Below are positions 16,806 through 25,270 of a DNA stretch of 64,000 bases, one piece after another. Below the pieces are notes generated by a model. It saw nothing but the letters and a program-made list of their open reading frames with translations, was not told the origin of the DNA and searched no databases. This stretch comes from Labrenzia sp. VG12 (GTDB lineage Bacteria; Pseudomonadota; Alphaproteobacteria; Rhizobiales; Stappiaceae). The number at the start of each line of letters is the position of its first letter. Positions within the stretch are counted from its first letter, which is position 1. The translations under genes were made by a program, and so were the position numbers. The stretch lies in NCBI RefSeq assembly GCF_002237595.1, contig NZ_CP022529.1, positions 3,038,001 to 3,102,000 on the forward strand, written 5' to 3'.

Positions 16806-16909
16806 GTCATCCTGAGGAGGGCGTCAGCCCGTCTCGAAGGATCGGCCGCTTGCGCTCGCATGTGTCGCAGATCCTTCGAGACGGACCTTGCGGTCCTCCT
16901 CAGGATGAC
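16806..16909. repeat. Long inverted repeat element, about 104 bases
   Basis: The left arm begins GTCATCCTGAGGAGG and ends CCGTCTCGAAGGATC. The right arm is its reverse complement with a different eight-to-ten base middle (GATCCTTCGAGACGG, then CCTCCTCAGGATGAC). The centre is CG-rich. It can fold into a long hairpin between DUF3237 and the acyl-CoA dehydrogenase. A truncated copy occurs at 41084-41116. Confidence 0.75.
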
Positions 16910-16966
16910 ACTGTGGGTGTGGCGGGCGTTTGCTGGGACAGGCTCTTGAATCATTTCAAACCATTC

Positions 16967-17422
16967 TCAATTGACGGCGAACAACGACACCTGAACGGCG
17001 GAGGCGAGCCGCCGTCCGGTGCCGACAAAGATCGTGCGGTTGACCCAGGTGAAGCGCTCATCGCCGGTTTCCAGACGCGCGCTTGTGCGAAAGTAATACA
17101 GTGCCGGATCAACGTCTTCGCCGCGCGCCAGCGCACCGAGCACCTCAGGCGGACCGTGTCGAACGCCCTTGTTGACGATCTCGATCACCGCGCCATTGTC
17201 GGTCTGGACCGCATAACGCGTGTCGATATCCGTAGACCCATCGGCCAGGGTCGTCTGCCAGTCGGCGCCCAGATCCAGGACCTTGCCAGAGATATTGCCC
17301 GACACTGATCCACCGGTGATCGGAACGATCCGGCGAGTGCCGTTCCGTCCCTCCCCCATCTCTCGCACGGGACCGAGCTGGACTTCGAGGTCACAGAAAT
17401 GACGGAGCTCGGGAACGATCAT
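16967..17422 (-). CDS. DUF3237 (UPF0311) family protein
   Basis: A 151-residue protein recognisable as DUF3237 by GEGRNGTRRIVPITGGSVSG and the C-terminal LYYFRTSARLETGDERFTWV. Members are single-domain beta-barrel-like proteins of unproven activity, often found beside aromatic-acid degradation genes. Its ATG overlaps the amidohydrolase stop by four bases (ATGA), so it belongs to the phenylpropanoid operon. Its precise function is not known. Confidence 0.8.
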   Translation of the reverse strand: MIVPELRHFCDLEVQLGPVREMGEGRNGTRRIVPITGGSVSGNISGKVLDLGADWQTTLADGSTDIDTRYAVQTDNGAVIEIVNKGVRHGPPEVLGALARGEDVDPALYYFRTSARLETGDERFTWVNRTIFVGTGRRLASAVQVSLFAVN

Positions 17423-18291
17423 GTCAGCCCCAGAAGCCGCGCCGCATTCCCTTTGATGATGTCCGGGCGCAGCTCGTCCTTGATGTTGATCTTCTCGAAA
17501 TCGGCCAGCCAGCGCTCCGGCGTGATCATCGGCCAGTCCGAGCCGAACAGCACTTTCTTCTTCAGGATCGAATTGCAGTATTTGACCAGGATTTCCGGAA
17601 AGTATTTCGGCGACCAGCCGGACAGGTCGATATAGACATTCGGCTTGTGCTGGGCGACCGCCAGTGCCTCCTCCTGCCAGGGGAAGGACGGATGCGCCAG
17701 GATGATCTTCATGTCCGGAAAGTCGACGGCGACATCATCCATGTACATCGGATTGGAATATTTGAGCCGCATGCCGTTGCCGCCGCGCATGCCGCTGCCG
17801 ACCCCGGTCTGCCCCGTATGGAAGAGGGCGATGGCACCTGCCTCGGCAATCGCCTCGTAAAGTTCATAGGCCATGCGGTCATTCGGGTAGAACCCCTGCA
17901 TGGTCGGGTGGAACTTGAAGCCCTTGATACCGAATTCGCTGATCAGCCGCCGGGCCTCGCGCGCGCCCATCTTGCCCTTGTGCGGATCGATGGAGGCAAA
18001 GGGAATGAGAACGTCGTCATTCTCGGCTGCAAGTTCGGCGACCTCTTCGTTCTTGTAGCGGCGGTACCCGGTCTCGCGCTCCGCATCGACCGGAAAGATC
18101 ACCGCGGCAATGTTCTGCTCGCGGTAGTGTTGCGCCGTCTCCGGCACCGTCGGCGGATGGGTCCAGGGCGCGCGGAAATACTGTGCCATGGTCGCCTGCA
18201 GATCGTCGTAGCCGTCATCGGAATGACAGCCACAGGGTTCTTCCGCATGGGTGTGAATGTCGATGGCGCGAACCTTGGTGATATCAACCAT
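17419..18291 (-). CDS. Amidohydrolase-family protein, candidate aryl beta-ketoacyl-CoA hydrolase
   Basis: A 290-residue metal-dependent hydrolase of the amidohydrolase-2 type. Metal ligands are visible: IDIHTH (H13 and H15), FKFHPT, ALFHTGQTG, ILAHPSFPW and VLFGSDWP with its aspartate. RBS GAGGAG precedes the ATG. In the CoA-dependent ferulate and coumarate route described in Agrobacterium, a protein of this type cleaves the 4-hydroxyphenyl-beta-ketoacyl-CoA to an aromatic acid and acetyl-CoA. The neighbouring synthetase, hydratase and SDR dehydrogenase support that assignment, but the reaction is inferred. Confidence 0.78.
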   Translation of the reverse strand: MVDITKVRAIDIHTHAEEPCGCHSDDGYDDLQATMAQYFRAPWTHPPTVPETAQHYREQNIAAVIFPVDAERETGYRRYKNEEVAELAAENDDVLIPFASIDPHKGKMGAREARRLISEFGIKGFKFHPTMQGFYPNDRMAYELYEAIAEAGAIALFHTGQTGVGSGMRGGNGMRLKYSNPMYMDDVAVDFPDMKIILAHPSFPWQEEALAVAQHKPNVYIDLSGWSPKYFPEILVKYCNSILKKKVLFGSDWPMITPERWLADFEKINIKDELRPDIIKGNAARLLGLT

Positions 18292-18303
18292 TTCAAACGC
18301 TCC

Positions 18304-20117
18304 TCAAATCCGGACCACAGCCGGGTCGTCGTCGGTGTAAAGCCGGTCCAGAAGCGCCGCGCGGCGCGCAAGGACCTTGCGAATGTTGAGATTGCCCTTT
18401 GCCGTCATCTCGCCGTCCGGCATCGAGGCCGGTTCGGCGAGCACAAGGGCGCGCGAAACACGTGTTGAGCTCCCGCTGATCTCGCGGGCCCGCTCAGTCA
18501 GGCGTCGATGGATTTCGCCCTGCAACAGCTTGCAGCGATAGGCGCCCTCCGCTTCGGCAAGGTCAAACCCTTCCCTTGTCAGTTCCGCAATGTTCGGGAA
18601 GATCATCACGCCGATCTCCTTGCGGTCCGCACCCGTGACAACAAGATCGGCAGCCAGGGGAGCGAGGCGGGCGAGCAAGTCGAGTTTCAGCTGTGCCGCG
18701 CGCACCCAGGTGCCCGACTGCAGTTTGAAATCCTCGGAAATCCGGCCGTCGAAACGCATGCCCTTGTCCGGGTCGTTCTTGTCCAGAAACACCATGGCGT
18801 CGCCGGTAATGAAGAACCCCTCCTCGTCGAAGGCGGCCCTGGTCTTGTCGGGGTCGTTGAAATAGCCCGGCATGACATTGGCGCCCTTGACCCGGACTTC
18901 GCAGCGCAGGTCCTCGTCCGGGATCAGCTTGACCGTGACACCATTGAGCGGCACGCCGACAATGCCCGAGCGCGGGGCCGGTTCCTGCTGCATCATTGCG
19001 GATGGGGCTGTTTCCGTCAGGCCCCAGGAAGAGGTCATCAGGGGTACCTCGCCCTTGACTTCCAGCGCCATTTTCTCAAAGCCCGCCCAGACGTCCTGGG
19101 GCAGCGACGCTCCGGCGTAGAAGATCAGGTCGAGGTCTTCGAAAAAGCGCTTCAGCAGGTCGCGGTCAGCCTCAAGGGCCTTCAGCAACATGCCGAAGCC
19201 GAGCGGCACATTGAAGGCCAGCGTCCCGGTCTTGAGACCCAGGTTCTCGACCGTACGCTCGAACAGACCCTTGACCGGTTTGCCGTCGTCAATGTAGAGG
19301 CTGCCGCCATTCGCCAGCATCATGTTGAAGTTATGCGAGCCGCCGAAGACATGGTTCCAGGGCAGCCAGTCGACGATCACGGGGGGCGCTTGCAAAGGAA
19401 CGGCAGCGCATCGCGGAGCTGCGCCTGGTTGACGCACATCATCCGGTGCGTCGTCAAAACCCCTTTCGGGCTGGACGTCGAGCCGGACGTCATCAGGATC
19501 TTGCCAACCGTATCCGGCGTGACATCGGCAAAGGCCTTGTCGACATCAATGCCGCCATCGCCCTTCAGCAGATCCGAGAAAGGAGTGACAGTGCGCGCGC
19601 CCGGCCGGCTGGCGACGATCTCGACAGACTGCAGTGCGTCCAGATCAAGCGCCTCGCCAAATTGCTCGGCATCGACCACATAAGCCATGCGCGGCCGGAT
19701 CAGTCCGATCACCTCGCGGAGCCGGCCGTGAGCACCGTGTACCAGCGCATATTGCTCGGCCACCGGCACGATGGGCACGCCGACATATTGCGCCGCGAGT
19801 GCCAGAATGCCGTGATCGACACCGTTGCCCGACATCACCAGGATCGGTGTCGAGCCGTCCAGTCCCCGCGCCAGCAGGGCTGCGCCAACGGCGCGGACCT
19901 TTTCCAGCATGGCGGCGTAGCCTTCCGCGCGCCACCCGGCACCGCTGCGTTCTGCGAGGAACACACGGTCCGGAGCTGTCTCCGCCCACTGATGCAGCCA
20001 GTCGCCGGTGCGTTCGGCAGCTTCCGACAGAATGTGGTTCGACCTCAGCAGGATCGAACCATCTGTGCGCATCTCCTGGTCGACGGAATGAACCTGATAG
20101 TCGGCCGTGCGTTGCAT
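18304..20117 (-). pseudogene. Feruloyl-CoA synthase, interrupted by a one-base frameshift
   Basis: Two overlapping frames on the minus strand together encode one AMP-forming acyl-CoA ligase of about 604 residues. The upstream part (from ATG 20117, RBS GGGAGGAG) carries the nucleotide motif ILMTSGSTSSPKGVLTTHRM. The downstream part resumes with PPVIVDWLPWNHVFGGSHNF and ends with the C-terminal domain containing GRISEDFKLQSGTWVRA, a feruloyl-CoA synthase hallmark. The frame breaks at a run of six C (G on the plus strand, 19381-19386); a seventh C would restore CGC CCC CCC GTG ATC. It would activate hydroxycinnamates with CoA. No other lesion is visible, so a recent mutation, a phase-variable tract or a sequencing error are all possible. 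Confidence 0.85.
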
Positions 20118-20139
20118 GACATCTCCTCCCAAAGCCATC

Positions 20140-20625
20140 TCAGGTCTCCCTGTTCCGATTGGCTTCAATCAACTGCATCACCTTCATGGCCCCTTTCAGC
20201 GCCTCGGGCGTGATGCCTTGCACCAGGCGGTCTTCATGAGCCTGAACCGCGGCAACGGCCTTTTCATAAAGCTGGCGACCGGCGAGCGTTGCCTTGAGCG
20301 CATAGGCGCGGCGGTCGCTCGGCAACCTGTCCCGAACGATCAGCTCCCGCCGTTCCAGCTCGTCGATGATGACAACAAGATTTGGCCGTTCGACATCCAT
20401 CGCTTCGGCCAGCTGCGACTGGCGCAAGCCAGGATTGTCGACGATCAGCACCAGCGCCGTATAGGTGATCATGCGAAGCTCGAAGGGCTTCAGGGTCCGG
20501 TTCAGATCGGACTGGATCACGTTGAAGGCACGCTTGATCTGATAACCGTACAAGGACCGCAAAGTGCGGTCGCTGACGCTGACGGCTTCCCTCTGGACAT
20601 CCGGTTTGAGGGCTGGTGTCTTCAT
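20140..20625 (-). CDS. MarR-family transcriptional regulator of the phenylpropanoid cluster
   Basis: A 161-residue regulator starting MKTPALKPDVQREAVSV. The winged helix-turn-helix is visible in RQSQLAEAMDVERPNLVVII, then DELERRELIVRDRLPSDRRA, the last part being the MarR wing. It lies between the hydratase and ligase genes. In related clusters (CouR, HcaR) a MarR repressor is relieved by the hydroxycinnamoyl-CoA product of the ligase. If the neighbouring ligase is truly broken, induction through this regulator would fail. Confidence 0.88.
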   Translation of the reverse strand: MKTPALKPDVQREAVSVSDRTLRSLYGYQIKRAFNVIQSDLNRTLKPFELRMITYTALVLIVDNPGLRQSQLAEAMDVERPNLVVIIDELERRELIVRDRLPSDRRAYALKATLAGRQLYEKAVAAVQAHEDRLVQGITPEALKGAMKVMQLIEANRNRET

Positions 20626-20629
20626 GGCA

Positions 20630-21397
20630 TCACCGGAATGTCGGGCTGCGCTTTTCCAGGAAGGCCGCAAGGCCTTCCAGCGCATCCGGGCTGGTTTGCG
20701 TGATTGCAGCGCACAGGCTTTCCGTGAACAATCCGTCGGCCTTGGACATGTCGCCGATCCGGGCGAGCGCCTGGATCATGATGTAGTTGGAGAGCGGTGC
20801 ATTCGAGGCGATCTTGCGGGCCAGATCCTGTGCTTTGGCCAATGCCTCACCATCCCCGACAGCGTAGTGGGTCAGACCCAGGGCGAGACCTTCCTCAGCG
20901 CTGTACTTGCGACCTGTCAGCATCATTTCCGTCATCCGGTCTGCGCCAAGAATGCGGCCGACCCGCACGGACGCGCCCCCTCCGACAAAGATGCCGCGGC
21001 GTCCTTCGGGCAACTGGAAGAAGGCGGTCGGTTCCGCAACCCGCACATGGGTGGCCGAGGCCAATTCCAGGCCGCCGCCGATCACCGCACCGAACATTGC
21101 GGAGACAACAGGCAGGCCGCCGAACTGGATCCGGTCCATCACCTCGTGCCAGCCACGCGAATGCCGCATCGTGCCTTCCGCGTCGCGGGCAACATGCTCG
21201 CTCAGATCGAGACCGGAGCAGAAGTGACCGGCCGTTCCCGTCAGGACCACGGCTTTCACAGTGTCCGGCGGTTTGGAGAAAAAGCCGTCAATCTTGTCCA
21301 GCAGGGCGTCGCACATGGCGTTGCGCTTGTCCGGCCGGTTCATGGTCAGCGTCGCGACGCCGTCGTCAATGTCGATGGTCAGGATGTCGTCCGTCAT
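20630..21397 (-). CDS. Crotonase-family enoyl-CoA hydratase
   Basis: A 255-residue crotonase-fold enzyme. Oxyanion-hole segments are GTAGHFCSGLDLSEH and MFGAVIGGGLELASATHVRV; the catalytic-loop glutamates lie in GGGLELA and QLPEGRRGI. RBS GAGGAAA precedes ATG 21397. Probable substrate is a hydroxycinnamoyl-CoA hydrated to the beta-hydroxy form; retro-aldol cleavage to an aldehyde is the alternative for this family. A dehydrogenase and hydrolase are present next door, while no vanillin dehydrogenase is visible, which favours the hydration route. Confidence 0.85.
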   Translation of the reverse strand: MTDDILTIDIDDGVATLTMNRPDKRNAMCDALLDKIDGFFSKPPDTVKAVVLTGTAGHFCSGLDLSEHVARDAEGTMRHSRGWHEVMDRIQFGGLPVVSAMFGAVIGGGLELASATHVRVAEPTAFFQLPEGRRGIFVGGGASVRVGRILGADRMTEMMLTGRKYSAEEGLALGLTHYAVGDGEALAKAQDLARKIASNAPLSNYIMIQALARIGDMSKADGLFTESLCAAITQTSPDALEGLAAFLEKRSPTFR

Positions 21398-21407
21398 CTG
21401 CTTTTCC

Positions 21408-22172
21408 TCAGCGCGGCGGCAGGCGCACGGCGCCGTCCAACCGGATGGTTGTTCCGTTCAGGAACGGATTGCTCACGATGTGTTCTGCAAGACGCGCAAA
21501 TTCGTCCGGCTCGCCAAGACGTGGCGGAAAAGGAATGTTGGCGGTGATCTTCGCGGAGACCTCTTCCGGCAAGCCTTCCATCATCGGCGTCCGGAAGAGA
21601 CCAGGGGCAATCGCCATGACGCGGATGCCATGCTGGGCGAATTCGCGCGCCGCCGGCAGGCACATCGCTGCAATCCCGCCCTTGGAGGCCGAATAGGCCG
21701 CCTGTCCGAGCTGACCGTCTTCGAAGGCGACGGACGCCGTGTTGATGATCACACCACGCTCGCCGGTCTCCGTCGGGTCTTCGTCCAGCAAACGTCTGGC
21801 CGCATGGCTCATGACGTTGAACGTGCCGAAGAGATTGACCTTCAATGTCTTTTCAAACGTGTCGAAGGAGAGCTTGCCTTCCCGCCCGACGATGCGTGCC
21901 GCAAAGCCGACGCCGGCACAGTTGACAATCACCCGGGGCGCACCGCCCAGATGTGCCGAAGCCTCATCGAGGGCTCGGCCGACCGCGGCTTCATCGCTGA
22001 CATTGGCCTGAACGGCCTGCCCGCCAATCTCGTCGGCGACCTGCCGGGCCTTGTCAATGTCATGGTCCAGCAGGACAACTTTCGCACCCTGCCCGGCGAA
22101 ATGGCGCGCGGTCTGCGCGCCCAGGCCACTGCCCGCGCCTGTCACCAGTACCCTGCTCTGCGCCAGTTTCAT
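21408..22172 (-). CDS. SDR-family 3-hydroxyacyl-CoA dehydrogenase
   Basis: A 254-residue short-chain dehydrogenase. The cofactor motif is VLVTGAGSGLGAQTA, followed by NCAGVGF and the catalytic AAYSASKGGIAA (Tyr and Lys). It resembles type II 3-hydroxyacyl-CoA dehydrogenases. RBS GGAGGCGAG precedes the ATG. Within the cluster it would oxidise the beta-hydroxy acyl-CoA to the beta-keto acyl-CoA that the amidohydrolase then cleaves. It is the first catabolic gene of the run, directly after the TRAP dctM gene on the same strand. Confidence 0.87.
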   Translation of the reverse strand: MKLAQSRVLVTGAGSGLGAQTARHFAGQGAKVVLLDHDIDKARQVADEIGGQAVQANVSDEAAVGRALDEASAHLGGAPRVIVNCAGVGFAARIVGREGKLSFDTFEKTLKVNLFGTFNVMSHAARRLLDEDPTETGERGVIINTASVAFEDGQLGQAAYSASKGGIAAMCLPAAREFAQHGIRVMAIAPGLFRTPMMEGLPEEVSAKITANIPFPPRLGEPDEFARLAEHIVSNPFLNGTTIRLDGAVRLPPR

Positions 22173-22204
22173 TGACTCGCCTCCATTTCAGTATTCATCA
22201 TCAT

Positions 22205-22240
22205 TGTTATATCACATATCTATTTAAACGCACACATATC
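22205..22240 (-). promoter_or_regulatory. Candidate operator/promoter region of the phenylpropanoid operon
   Basis: Two copies of CACATATC (22213-22220 and 22233-22240) lie exactly 20 bases apart, two helical turns. The first is part of a small palindrome ATAT-CAC-ATAT. The stretch is AT-rich compared with its surroundings and lies 30-70 bases upstream of the SDR start, where a MarR repressor would be expected to bind. No experimental consensus is known to me for this regulator. Confidence 0.4.
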
Positions 22241-22261
22241 CTCTCCGGTGTTCCGGGCGGC

Positions 22262-23572
22262 CTAGCCGCCCAGAAGGAACAGGGTGATCGAGGGGAACAG
22301 AACCAGAAGAACGACCCGGAGAATATCGGACGTGACGAACCACATCACGGCCTTGTAGGTCGCGGTCATTGGGGTCGTCGTGTCCATCGTGTTGATGATG
22401 AAGAGATTCATGCCCACGGGTGGCGTGATCAGCCCGACCTCCACGACGATCAGCACGATAATACCGAACCAGATTGCGACATGTTCAGGGCTCATGCCGA
22501 AATCGAGTACGCTGATCACCGGGAAGAAGATCGGAATGGTCAGGAGGATCATCGACAGACTGTCCATCAGACAGCCGAAGGCGAGGTAGAACAGCAGGAT
22601 CAGGGTCAGCACCATCCAGGGACTGAGGCCCTGGCCGACGACCCAGCCGCTGAGCTCCTGCGGCAACTGGCTGAGCGCTAGGAAGCTGTTGTAGAACCCG
22701 GCCCCGAGGATGATGAAGAAGATCATCGCCGTGCTCATGGCGGTCTGGATCATGCTGTCGAGGAACATCTTCCAGGTGAGATTGCCCGACAGAAGGGCAA
22801 TCACGCCGGTTCCGGCGGCGCCCACGGCAGCGCCTTCGGTCGGGGTGAACCAGCCAAGATAGATCCCGCCAACCACAAGGCCAAACACAAGGAGCACCGG
22901 CCAGACGTCGATCATGGCCTTGATCCGCTCTGAATAGGGCACCGGTTCACGCGTGCCGGCCGCGTCCGGATGCAGGCGGACATAGATCGAGATGGTGATC
23001 ATGTAGCCGATGGCCGCCAGAATGCCCGGGATGAAGGCCGCCAGGAACAGCTTGGCAATGTTCTGTTCGGTCAGGATGGCGTAGATCACCAGGATGACCG
23101 ACGGGGGAATGAGAATGCCAAGCGTGCCGCCGGCCGCCAGCGTCGCCGTCGAGAAGCCGCCGGAATAGCCGTAGCGGCGCAGCTCCGGCAGCGCGACCCG
23201 GCTCATGGTTGCAGCTGTTGCCAGTGAGGAGCCGCAGATGGCACCGAACCCGGCACAGGCGCCGACCGCCGCCATGGCGACACCGCCCTTGCGGTGCCCA
23301 AGCCAGCTTTCAGCCGCCTTGAACAGCGACGACGACATGCCCGAATGGGTCGCGAACTGGCCCATCAGCAGGAACATCGGAATAATCGTCAGCGAATAGC
23401 TGGAGAACGTCGAATAGGTCTCGCTCTTCAGCTTGGACAGGAACATGTTCGGCGTTCCGATTGCCAGCCACAGGCCACCAAGGCCGCAGATCATCATGGC
23501 CAGGCCGATCGGCGCACGCAGGAAAATCAGCAGAAGCAGGACGGGAAAGGAATAATACCCGAGTTCGAGCAT
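22262..23572 (-). CDS. dctM: TRAP transporter large permease subunit (DctM family), second system
   Basis: A 436-residue polytopic protein starting MLELGYYSFPVLLLLIFLRA. DctM motifs include GTLGILIPPSVILVIYAILT and LGWFTPTEGAAVGAAGTGVI. The ATG at 23572 lies two bases after the dctQ stop; a TTG at 23578 is an alternative. Together with the dctQ and dctP genes upstream it would import the aromatic acid degraded by the adjacent enzymes, like the coumarate TRAP transporter of Rhodopseudomonas. The substrate is inferred from context. Confidence 0.92.
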   Translation of the reverse strand: MLELGYYSFPVLLLLIFLRAPIGLAMMICGLGGLWLAIGTPNMFLSKLKSETYSTFSSYSLTIIPMFLLMGQFATHSGMSSSLFKAAESWLGHRKGGVAMAAVGACAGFGAICGSSLATAATMSRVALPELRRYGYSGGFSTATLAAGGTLGILIPPSVILVIYAILTEQNIAKLFLAAFIPGILAAIGYMITISIYVRLHPDAAGTREPVPYSERIKAMIDVWPVLLVFGLVVGGIYLGWFTPTEGAAVGAAGTGVIALLSGNLTWKMFLDSMIQTAMSTAMIFFIILGAGFYNSFLALSQLPQELSGWVVGQGLSPWMVLTLILLFYLAFGCLMDSLSMILLTIPIFFPVISVLDFGMSPEHVAIWFGIIVLIVVEVGLITPPVGMNLFIINTMDTTTPMTATYKAVMWFVTSDILRVVLLVLFPSITLFLLGG

Positions 23573-23574
23573 GC

Positions 23575-24162
23575 TCAATGGACGCCCTCCCCGCTCTCCG
23601 GCGACATGTTCTTGCCCGTCACCAGATCAAACACCCTTTTCACCGCGCAATAGATCGCCACCACGGAAGCGACCAGCGCTGCGCCAAAGCTGAGCGCAAA
23701 GGCCCACCAGATCGGAAACTGCAGGATGAAGGTGGTTTCGTTGTAGCGCATCTTGTCTTCCATGCCGAGGAACAGGCGCCAGGTGATCAGCAGGATCAGG
23801 GCGCTCAGGAGCACTTCCCAGACAGTTTCCAGCAAGCGGTTGAGCCAGCGCGGGAAAGCCGTTGCAAAGACATCAACGGTGGCATGGCCCCGGTGCAGCT
23901 GGCAGATCGGCAGAAACGCGAAAATCGTGAAACTGACCCCGGCTTCGACCAGCTCGAAATCGCCGAAGACCGGACCGACACCGGTGGCTATCAGCGCATT
24001 GGCGGCCGCATCGGAAATGGACTTCAGAAGGTCCGAATGTCCCAGCGTGTTCAGGCCGCGCCCCAGCACGCTGACACAGGTCAGCGCAATCATTGCTGTG
24101 AGCACCAGACCGCCAAGGATCGCCATGAAACGTGCAAGGCGTTCCATCAGGGTTTGCAGCAT
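23575..24162 (-). CDS. dctQ: TRAP transporter small permease subunit (DctQ family), second system
   Basis: A 195-residue membrane protein with four hydrophobic helices. LPICQLHRGHATVDVFATAF carries the DctQ-type H-D pair after the second helix. It is separated from dctP by 67 bases containing a strong hairpin. The ATG at 24162 has no clear ribosome binding site; a second ATG at 24147 (MERLARFMAILGG) is possible. Confidence 0.88.
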   Translation of the reverse strand: MLQTLMERLARFMAILGGLVLTAMIALTCVSVLGRGLNTLGHSDLLKSISDAAANALIATGVGPVFGDFELVEAGVSFTIFAFLPICQLHRGHATVDVFATAFPRWLNRLLETVWEVLLSALILLITWRLFLGMEDKMRYNETTFILQFPIWWAFALSFGAALVASVVAIYCAVKRVFDLVTGKNMSPESGEGVH

Positions 24163-24184
24163 GTCGGTAATCCAGTCAGAGAGT

Positions 24185-24210
24185 GTCCCCGGAAGATGTC
24201 TTCCGGGGAC
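24185..24210 (-). terminator. Intercistronic hairpin after dctP
   Basis: A twelve-base-pair perfect inverted repeat (GTCCCCGGAAGA, TG, TCTTCCGGGGAC) without a T-run lies between dctP and dctQ. It probably stabilises the upstream dctP mRNA or partly stops transcription. Confidence 0.65.
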
Positions 24211-24229
24211 GTCTTATCAGACAGCGCTA

Positions 24230-25270
24230 TCAGTTGGCCATCAGTTCTGCAGCACGGTCCTTCAGGGCCTTGCCGTCGAGACCCTTGCCGTCCATCTCGG
24301 CAACCCACTCGTCGCTGGTTGCCTGGGCAGCCGCTTTCCACTCCGCGATCTGCTCGGGAGTGAGCGTGATGATGTTGTTGCCCTTGTCCACGGCCGCCGC
24401 ACGCGGACCGGCATCGTCGGACTGCATCTGCTTGCCGGCGAATGCGGAGAACTCCTCACCGGAATTGGCATCGATGATGGCCTTCAGATCGTCCGGCAGG
24501 CTGTCGTATTTTTCCTTGTTCATCGCGAAGATGAAGGTCGTGGTGTAGAGCGCATCGCCCGGGAACTCGGTGTGGTTGCCCACAAGCTCGTTCACCTTCA
24601 GCGCGCCAACCACTTCCCACGGAATGACGGTGGCATCGATCACGCCCTTGGACAGGGCTTCCGGAATTGCCGGAACCGGCATCCCGACCGGCGTTGCACC
24701 GAGATTGGAGAACAGCTTGTTGGTCATCCGGGTCGGAGCGCGCAGCTTGACACCGTTCAGGTCATCCAGCGAGGAAATCGGCTTGCTGGAATGGATCACA
24801 CCCGGACCATGGACCCAAAGGCCCAGCGGTTTGAAGCGGGCGAAGTCCTCGTCCATCATGGTTTCTTCGGCCAGTTTCCAGTAGGCGCGGGACATGGTTT
24901 CCGCATCACCCATTGTGAAAGGCAGCTCGAACACTTCGGCGCGCGGGAAGCGGCCCGGCGTGTAACCGGCCACGGTCCATACGATGTCGACAACACCGTC
25001 AACCACCTGGTCGATCAGCTCCGGCGGCTTTCCGCCCAGCTGCATGGACGGGTAGCGCTCCACCTTGATCCGGCCACCGGATTCGGCTTCGATCTTGTCC
25101 GCCCACGGATAGAGCACATTCTTCGGCACATTGGCCTGGGCCGGCAGGAATTGGTGCATGCGCAAGGTGACTTCCTGCGCGAAGCTGGACGAGGCCGTGC
25201 CGGCCAGTGCGACGGCCGACACGGCGGCCGCAGCAGCCAGCTTGGCAATCGTCTTGTTCAAGTTGATCAT
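24230..25270 (-). CDS. dctP: TRAP transporter solute-binding protein (DctP family), second system
   Basis: A 346-residue exported protein with signal MINLNKTIAKLAAAAAVSAV and cleavage near SFAQEV. RBS GGGAGGAAA precedes the ATG. DctP features are LNGVKLRAPTRMTNKLFSNL, with the carboxylate-binding arginine, and PEALSKGVIDATVIPWEVVG. It is the first gene of the second TRAP set, preceded by a long non-coding region. It is expected to bind an aromatic carboxylate such as ferulate or coumarate, by proximity to the degradation genes. Confidence 0.92.
   Translation of the reverse strand: MINLNKTIAKLAAAAAVSAVALAGTASSSFAQEVTLRMHQFLPAQANVPKNVLYPWADKIEAESGGRIKVERYPSMQLGGKPPELIDQVVDGVVDIVWTVAGYTPGRFPRAEVFELPFTMGDAETMSRAYWKLAEETMMDEDFARFKPLGLWVHGPGVIHSSKPISSLDDLNGVKLRAPTRMTNKLFSNLGATPVGMPVPAIPEALSKGVIDATVIPWEVVGALKVNELVGNHTEFPGDALYTTTFIFAMNKEKYDSLPDDLKAIIDANSGEEFSAFAGKQMQSDDAGPRAAAVDKGNNIITLTPEQIAEWKAAAQATSDEWVAEMDGKGLDGKALKDRAAELMAN

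Noticed and set aside
18304..19437. Reading the two frames of the AMP-binding region as two separate genes
   Set aside because: They form one continuous ligase when one base is added at the C-tract; the second would lack a start site and the nucleotide-binding motif.
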